NCBI GenBank assembly: GCA_030544215.1
Contig: JARZZO010000011.1
Coordinates: 2,094,001 to 2,158,000, forward strand
DNA length: 64,000 bases
Direction of reading: 5' to 3'
Source: Zantedeschia hybrid cultivar
Lineage: Eukaryota; Streptophyta; Magnoliopsida; Alismatales; Araceae
A program made the position numbers and the translations under genes. The notes below the pieces were generated by a model. The model saw only the letters and a program-made list of their open reading frames with translations. It searched no databases and was not told the origin of the DNA. This document shows, piece after piece, positions 57,313-64,000 of the stretch. Positions within the stretch are counted from its first letter, which is position 1, and each line of letters begins with the position of its first letter.

Positions 57313-59236
57313 CAGTATGAATGTATCTTTCTCTAGATCAAAAATTGTGTAAATCAAAGTAGATAGACACCAATATATGGAGAAGATACTTCAGAAAAGA
57401 AAGAGGAAATTAAATGTCTGTAAACAGATAACAAATCAGAACAGGGCCATCATGCTACACACCCATCTGCATCATCAACAGTTGTGTGTGCTTCATATAT
57501 ATAGAAGTCCTTTTGTTTTATCTAGCACTTCTAATAGGTAGATTATGAACTTCTAATTCTGTTATCAGTCGGCCAAGAACACTCAGACACAATGTTGATC
57601 TACAGAGTTATCATGGTTGATCAAATAGACATTAGCATTACTATCAGTACTGCAATGTTATCTATGTTTTGTGATGTTGATATTTTTGTCTTTTATATTT
57701 CTGATTAACCAAGGGAACTTGTACCACTGGATAAAGGTTGCAACATTCCTTCTTCTTTTGTCCTTCCCTTTTGTGTGACTTCATTCTACTGAAGATTCTG
57801 TACATTCTAATTAGCTGATGCCACTGAAACTGTTGAAAGCAGGAGATGCCCATCACTTCTAATTGAATGCATCAGAATTCCCAGTTGTTTCACAGTTTGA
57901 TATATTCTGATCAGTAAAGGTAAGATGCCCATCCAAATTGGAAGATTCCAGAGCAATTTTCTCCATCCATTTTGTGTTCACTGACTTAAATATTCCTCTT
58001 CCCATTATGCATAATATTAAAGAAAGTCTACTTTGTTGGATGATGATTAAGGCCACATTACTTTTCAAACCATGTCCCATCGACCAGGACCCCGTTGATC
58101 GGACGGTCTAGATGAACAATCACTTGCCTTTGCACAAGCAAAAGTTCTTGCATCACAATAACCTAGAGCCATTATTAACGTTTATACGTTGGGTGCTTCT
58201 AGTGATCATCCATCTCCAGGAAGTCACCTACTACTTCCCCCTTTAATGTCCTTTGCTCCTTGTTCAGCACACTTAAGCAAGAGTTCTCTTCTTTCGCAGA
58301 CGGTTGGTGCTACACCAGGTACAAGTTTATGTTTTCCTTCTCTTCCTCTTTCTCATTCCTTCCATTTTCTCTCCGTCTTGAGCTCGCCCATGTCCATTTC
58401 TGGCTGGTTCACTCGCATGTTTATTGTAGTTCTTGTTGGATATAGATGCCAACATCACTTGGCATGCTCAATACAGATTAATCTCAAAGCATCTCACGTA
58501 CAGTTCAAGTTTACGAAATTGAAAGTGCTGTAAGTAAATAGAAACTTGATTCCTTAAAGAGTGTTATGCAATTGGAACTTAATAACCAGCTATCTCTTCG
58601 ATAGTTCAGTTAATGTACTCACAAGGATCATCTTAAGTTTCCCCAACCCAACGTTTCATTTCATCTCCAGTTGCGCAAATCTAAGCTTTGCAGCTTCCTT
58701 TCTTGTATAGTTGGGCCCTCTGTCTTCTTTTTCCATTCTCCTTCCCCTTACCACAGAGTTTGCATCTAGGATCATGCCAAATTCCCATCGTTCAAAGGCT
58801 TTGATGTCTTGCTGATGCTTGTTTTGAAGTTTTCCTTTGTAGGAGAATATGTGACAAGACAACGCATTTAGCATTAGATTCTATCCTTAAGTATCTCTCA
58901 TCTACACCTCATCTTTGCAAAGGTGGCCACCCAAGATGCACCAGCTGGTAGTGAATCCTTTGACGGGTCTTACGTATCACCAGTGAAAAGCCTTGTGTGA
59001 AGGAAAAAAGAAAATTGATATTTTGCTGAAATGTACATTTCGAGGCATTAACGGCTGAAGCCAAGTGATTGAGGTTTCAGTATAGAAAGGAATGCAGTCA
59101 CCTGATGCAAATGTTGATTGCGCGTCTAACATATTGACATATATATTAAACTTCTTCCAACTGCCTCATTACTAATTGTCTTATGTTCCGAATTCCGATG
59201 GTTTTCTACTTCTTTATTACATGGTTTCATTGTAAT
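57313..59236. other. no gene seen
   Basis: Frame 58189-58533 is Ser/Pro/Leu-rich, without domain, and probably fortuitous. Confidence 0.4.
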
Positions 59237-59486
59237 TAGTGGCAAATGCAGAAATTTTGTCCAGTGGGGTCACTCGAACAGTGGGGTCACTTGGACATTA
59301 GGTCCTAAGCATGGCTAGGTCAGTGGGGTTTTGTGTTAGGTCATATGGGATCTTGGGTTAGACCAGTGGGGTCTTGGACCGGGTCAATGGGGTCCTGAGC
59401 TAAACTGCTTTGAATTAAACCAATGAATTTGGCAAAATCCATTGGAGTCCTAGGACCCCACTGAATGAATGTTGGATCCGCCACTG
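59237..59486. mobile_element. hAT-like MITE, CAGTGGCGGA family (copy 5)
   Basis: Starts TAGTGGCAAATGCAG (first base changed) and ends TTGGATCCGCCACTG. Flanks ATTGTAAT (59229-59236) and ATTGCAGT (59487-59494), 6 of 8. The interior is a row of CAGTGGGGTC/TCAGTGGGG words instead of the AT-rich centre of other copies. Confidence 0.75.
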
Positions 59487-59939
59487 ATTGCAGTGTTGTG
59501 TTTTACACGCATTCGACTTGATGGAAGAGAGAGAAAACATATACATCCACACTAAATGGGAGAAGGCTCAATATTATAAAAATTGACCCTTGCTTAAAGG
59601 TTGGAATGGAGCTAACATGTGGGTAAAATCACAATTGATGGGATTCTTAGAATTGCCGGATATGTAGGTACCTTAATCATGATCTTATGTTACTTTGTGA
59701 AGAGCGAAAACTAATAAAATCGAGTAATTTGCTCACCTGGAGGAAGTCCTTCCACCTCGGATGGGAAAATCCGAGGCCTAGCGCTAATCGCATGACGTCC
59801 CTAGCCTCTAACTAAACGAAGCCGTGCGCACCTGTAGCTGAGCAGTGCCGAGCATAGAAGATGTGACAGAACATGTCGACTATCATGCCGATGACGCAGA
59901 TCCCGGACCAGTGTGGCGAAACCCAAGATCATCCTCCAA

Positions 59940-60250
59940 GAGTTTGACATCACCTAGGCGGGGGCGATCCCATAGAACTGCAGCAGTTGAGTAACAAATG
60001 CCAGCACCGAGAGCTAAAAGCCCACTTCGGACATGCCCACGTACACTGTAACAATGTCAGACCTCTCCTAGAAGAGGCCATCTTCAGCGACATGATCACA
60101 AGGCGGTACTCGCCTGGAATGCAGTAGGTTGCTCGCAACTCGACCTGAAAATCAAGCGTTATACATGAAGGGCCTAGGGCACCGTGGTCCTTAGGAACTC
60201 TTCTGGTGTAATCCATAATGAAGTTTCTAGGAATGGATCGCCCCATCCAC
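59940..60250 (-). pseudogene. gypsy-type gag (PF04195-like) fragment
   Basis: Minus strand codes YTRRVPKDHGALGPSCITL and VELRATYCIPGEYRLVIMSL. After a frame change near 60060 it codes VTVYVGMSEVGF, a stop, then LSVLAFVTQLLQFYGIAPA, which has the shape of the PF04195-type segment seen at 710-1312. A frameshift and stop make it a pseudogene. Flanks on both sides look like the same decayed element. Confidence 0.55.
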
Positions 60251-61474
60251 TCCCCCTGACGTTATGAAGCCTTAGCCAATAGGTGAAGTATCACTTATCG
60301 ATCGCCGTAATAGACGCGACTGTCCGTAGGATTCCCTGGGAGCATTACTCAGGCACAAGGAAGGACAACTGACAAAGGCATTAGCAGAAATGTATCTCTT
60401 TAGGTGTCTCTTCGCTCCTTGCCATGTAGGCATGATGAGGACCGAGGGGACAAGTGAAGGAGGAGGATTTTGCTTGTCAAGAGCATTGATGGGCCGGCCC
60501 ACTAACCTTCCTCCCCTCAAAGACCACGAATCCATTGAATGTTAGGCCCACACAGGCCCGGACTAGGACAAGGAACCCCGAGGGACACTCGAATCAAGTT
60601 CGAATCCCAACCAAGGCTTTTTCTTTACGTAGGAGCCGAGACCTCTATTTCTACCAGAACCAAGGGCACGAGGGCCCCAAGCTGTTCAAACTCGAGAACA
60701 AAATCAAGTATGGGAGTCCGCTTAGGATATGGCTTTCCCAATCAAATTGATCCTTTCCATGGATCCAATTGCTATATAATGACTCTTGGTTCAACTGGCA
60801 TAGGTATGCTCTCTGGAGTCCAAGCTACTTTGGCTTCCTCTTGGCATCTTCAGTCCTCTGACTTAGGAATCGGTAAGAGATCCCTCGGACTATTAAAAGA
60901 GACCTTCTAACAGTGCTCTCTTTTGTAGGGACCGCCAAATGACCCTCTTCTGATCGGAGGCGGAGGACTCTTATCACGGTAGACGAAATTTCGACCCATC
61001 TGGAACTATGGAAGAATGGACTACATTTATATTTTAGCAATAAATCCTTATAATACATGAAAGTTAAAGTTGATAGAACATAACCTAACGCCAACTTTGC
61101 CATTGAAAGCAATAACAAAGTTGCTACCGGTAAAAAGGCATTTAATATAACCAAACACCAAAGGTTTCAGTCTTATTTTAGGCATAATCTTCAAACCGAA
61201 TCTTTGCTGGATTGTGTAATGAATATACGATCCAGTTGGTGTGACTTAGAGTGTATCCTTTTTTTTCCCTTGGGCCATTTGACCTGAACCAATAGTAGTG
61301 GATAAACATAAGAGAATACTGAACCAGCTGCTCAATGCAGTTGGTTTACTTGTTGTCTCTTAATTAGGAGGTCTCAAGTTCCATTCATGGTTGGAGCTTA
61401 AAAACTTCCCAGATATACTTATCCCTAGTATGTAAGATTACTTCCTCGATATAATGATTATATAAGAAGTTCTT
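60251..61474. other. probable retroelement remains, then AT-rich spacer
   Basis: 60270-60960 is GC-rich like the gag fragment beside it and may be its 5' untranslated region. No LTR boundary was found. Confidence 0.35.
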
Positions 61475-62492
61475 TATATATATATATAGGGGTGGATATA
61501 TCGCGTCTCGGTGCACATCCCCTCCTCCCGAAAATCCTCCACCCCGATTTCAAAAAAATTACTAAGAAATTTAAAATATTCAAATATATCCATCTAGGTA
61601 GTTTCTCACCCTCTTTTATTTAATTTTCACAATTAGATCGAAAAATTTAATTGTAGCCGTCCAATCAAATACGTCATTGTTTCGGAATAAAAACTAAAAC
61701 CTTAGGAAGATGGGATCAACTATAAGGGATAATCTAATGAATTTTTTATTTTATGACTAGTTTTTCAAAGACATTAATTTTTTATACATGTCCGATCGGG
61801 TAGCTTCGACTAATTTTTAAGATCGAATGGTGAAAATTAAAGTCCCGGAGATAGGGTTCGATTTGAATTTTTAAAAATTATGAAAATCTTTATTTTTTTT
61901 AATATGGGATGAGTGGGTTTCCGAGAGCTGGCTCATCTAAATTAGATGCGCCCCGGGAGTGCGTTGAATTCTTTTTTTATAAATATATGAGTGCTACTAT
62001 GCGAATCACACAGTGAGTGCGGCTTGACCGCATGCACTGTTTTGATTCTCTTCCCTATATTAAGAAAAAATAAAATTCATTATAAAACTTTAAATATTTA
62101 ATTACTCTCTTAAGACTATTTCCAACACTTGGGACTTTATTTTTACTGTCCTATTGTATCCGATTTTGAAACTCAATAATAGTTGTCTCTTGGGTACTTG
62201 CAAATCTTGATTTTAAAAAAATCATAAAAAGTAGTCAAAAAGTAGAAAAGTTGTCAGATTTTCCTTATGGTTGTTATCATATTCTGATGTTTTAGTATTC
62301 TTCACCAATTTGTTTGGATAAGATTGGACAGCTACAATCAATTAGGATACAACAGTAAAAATTAAGTTTCAAAAATGAAAATTAGCTTAAGAGGTAATTG
62401 AATATTTAAAAATTTATAATAATTTTATTTTTTTCGACATCGAGATGGGGTGGATTGCACGTAACACTCATATATATATATATATATATATA
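61475..62492. mobile_element. (TA)n-flanked Micron-like element
   Basis: (TA)n at 61475-61488 and 62470-62492 bracket about 980 bp of AT-rich sequence. Its ends are partial complements (CCACCCCGATTTC near the left, GAGATGGGGTGG near the right, each followed inward by AAATATTC-type sequence). This matches the Micron type of MITE, which inserts in (TA)n. Related to 5203-5490. Confidence 0.5.
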
Positions 62493-63048
62493 CATACATT
62501 TCTCATGAGATTTTCAGTACATATGAGATTCATTAGAGGATTATTTGCGGAAGGTCAATCTTTTGGCTTTTTTACGTTGGGAGGTCATTGTGAAATAACG
62601 ACCAATGTTCTTGAATGAAAAATAATTTAATAATAGTTCTTTGCTGTTTGTGACAGTGAATAAAAAGGTGTCGTCTCATCACAAATGATCTAGTTATCCA
62701 AACTTTACTAAGTTATTATCAGTTATTAAATTAACTAGATACAACTTTGTTAAATCGGATTTGATACATATACTTTATGTTGACATAGATACCGTGACAA
62801 CCGTCCTATGTATCAAAATTTGATGTTGTTTCCCGCCCTTTGTCAGCCTTTCATTGTTTGTTTGTCCTATATTTTATGAGTACATTTGTTGATCAGCTAT
62901 AATAGGCTGTCCACGTGTCATTAAAATTTTAACACATTAACATGCAAGTTTAGATGTTAAGACTATTAGCACCTTAGTACATGACATTTTAATGAATCAT
63001 TTATGGTGTTGATGTGTTCTCATCTTAACAACGTGTAATATCTAAGGA
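62493..63048. other. AT-rich spacer, no gene
   Basis: Nothing recognised. Confidence 0.4.
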
Positions 63049-63239
63049 ATTTTTACTTTCCAGTTCTTATATTGTTCTAATATTTCTTATAAATTCTTAC
63101 AATCTTTATATTTCTTATTAGTTCGTACGTTTATTTAAAAACATTATTTAAGGATGGTTGATCCTGAGGAGTTTAAAGAAATATGAAGATTTTAAGGATT
63201 TATAAGATATATTAGAAGATTATAAGGACTAAAAAAAAT
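63049..63239. repeat. foldback element with about 75-bp arms
   Basis: The left arm (TTTTTACTTTCCAGTTCTTATA...) and the right arm (...AGAAGATTATAAGGACTAAAAA) are imperfect complements. Family shared with 39043-39360. Confidence 0.6.
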
Positions 63240-64000
63240 CCTAATATCTTAAGATATTAACATACTTAAACATTAATGTGTTATGGATGCTGGACGAACA
63301 AAAGAGTGAAAGGTGAAATTCGAATTTATAGTATCCATGGAGAAAAATAAGTATCCCAAAAAGTGGGGAGATTGTGTCTGAGAAAAGTTGGCAGTGAGTG
63401 CACAATAATTTGTCCAATATTGATAAAAACTCTACTAGTGATCTCAAAATTTAAATAGAGCCTCTTACATTATCTGATGTTACTCTTTCCTTTAACAACC
63501 ATTACGTAGTTTCCAACTTTACTATCCATGTTTTTGTTCATCTTGCAACTACAATACATTAGTATCTTAATATATTAACATCTTAAATCCTTAACAGTTC
63601 ACATGTTATATGCTACGATGTAAAGGCATTAACATCTTAACACCTTAGCACGTTTCGATTAAGGTGTCAAGGGTACTAAGATGTTAATGCCTTGACATGT
63701 TATTGTTGGGTTTGAACGGCAAGCATCTTAATGCATTAATTCCCTAATAATTAATACACTAGTACATTAATATTTGACACAACAAAGTTTCTCGTCCTAT
63801 TTAAAATAAGTCTTTAGATAACATAGATCACGCACTTTAAAATTTGTTAATACATCAATAATTACGTTAATAAGTTAATAGTGGAAGACTGTTGTTACCA
63901 TGTTGACAATCTGTTATGACTAGTTAACAAGAGAGTAAAAAATAAGCTTTTTCATAAAACAAAGAGCAAACTGTCAACAAAAAGTTGACACAGGTCACAG
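63240..64000. other. AT-rich spacer, no gene
   Basis: Low-complexity feel with many TTAACATCTTAA / ATTAATGCATTAA words. Confidence 0.4.

Noticed and set aside
58189..58533. 114-codon Ser/Pro-rich frame
   Set aside because: No signal peptide, domain or splice context; composition follows C/T-rich DNA.
54684..59230. Conserved plant microRNA precursors
   Set aside because: Scanned for familiar mature sequences (miR156, 159, 166, 167, 169, 319, 399) from memory; no match with a matching star arm.
1..64000. CRISPR arrays, rRNA genes, bacterial operons, attachment sites
   Set aside because: No regularly spaced short repeats with unique spacers, no rRNA signatures, and the gene structures are spliced plant genes.

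Overview
This is a plant nuclear window, gene-poor and repeat-rich. Evidence for a plant is the set of families present: a class-I carboxylesterase ending in a CXE11-like C-terminus, two LURP-one-related genes, two arabinogalactan-peptide-like genes, Ty1/copia and Ty3/gypsy LTR elements, TRIMs, tRNA-derived SINEs and many hAT-type MITEs. The host exons are very GC-rich inside AT-rich introns and flanks, which suggests a monocot (inference; a non-grass monocot is possible, and the species cannot be named from the sequence).

Layout. 1-1728: nested remains of two LTR elements. 1729-7272: intron and last exon (6312-6849) of a carboxylesterase gene whose 5' exon is not in the window. 9208-24129: an old tandem duplication, unit A (9208-16842) and unit B (16843-24129). 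Each unit carries one small AG-peptide gene on the minus strand and one copia element. The copia element, and a SINE in its 5' LTR, are older than the duplication. Every other element in the two units came later, and each can be checked against an empty site in the sister unit. 25134-25418 is the copia 3' LTR, present only after unit B. 25858-40612: SINE, LINE, solo LTR, MITE and unassigned sequence. 40613-50171: two tandem LURP-one-related genes on the minus strand, both with three exons and phase-0 introns. 50250-64000: TRIM LTRs, a near-perfect palindrome, foldback elements, a gag fragment and unassigned AT-rich DNA.

Only about four host loci can be supported. The strongest biological observations are: the tandem duplication with TATA loss in front of the second AG-peptide copy; two hAT-like MITE families with 8-bp target duplications that share no sequence with each other; a pair of solo LTRs loaded with GGCCCA (site II/TCP-like) motifs; and LURP-one gene 2, whose first intron grew by MITE insertion and whose 3' flank is a fresh-looking tandem duplication. 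No new coding system was found. The interest lies in the repeat biology.
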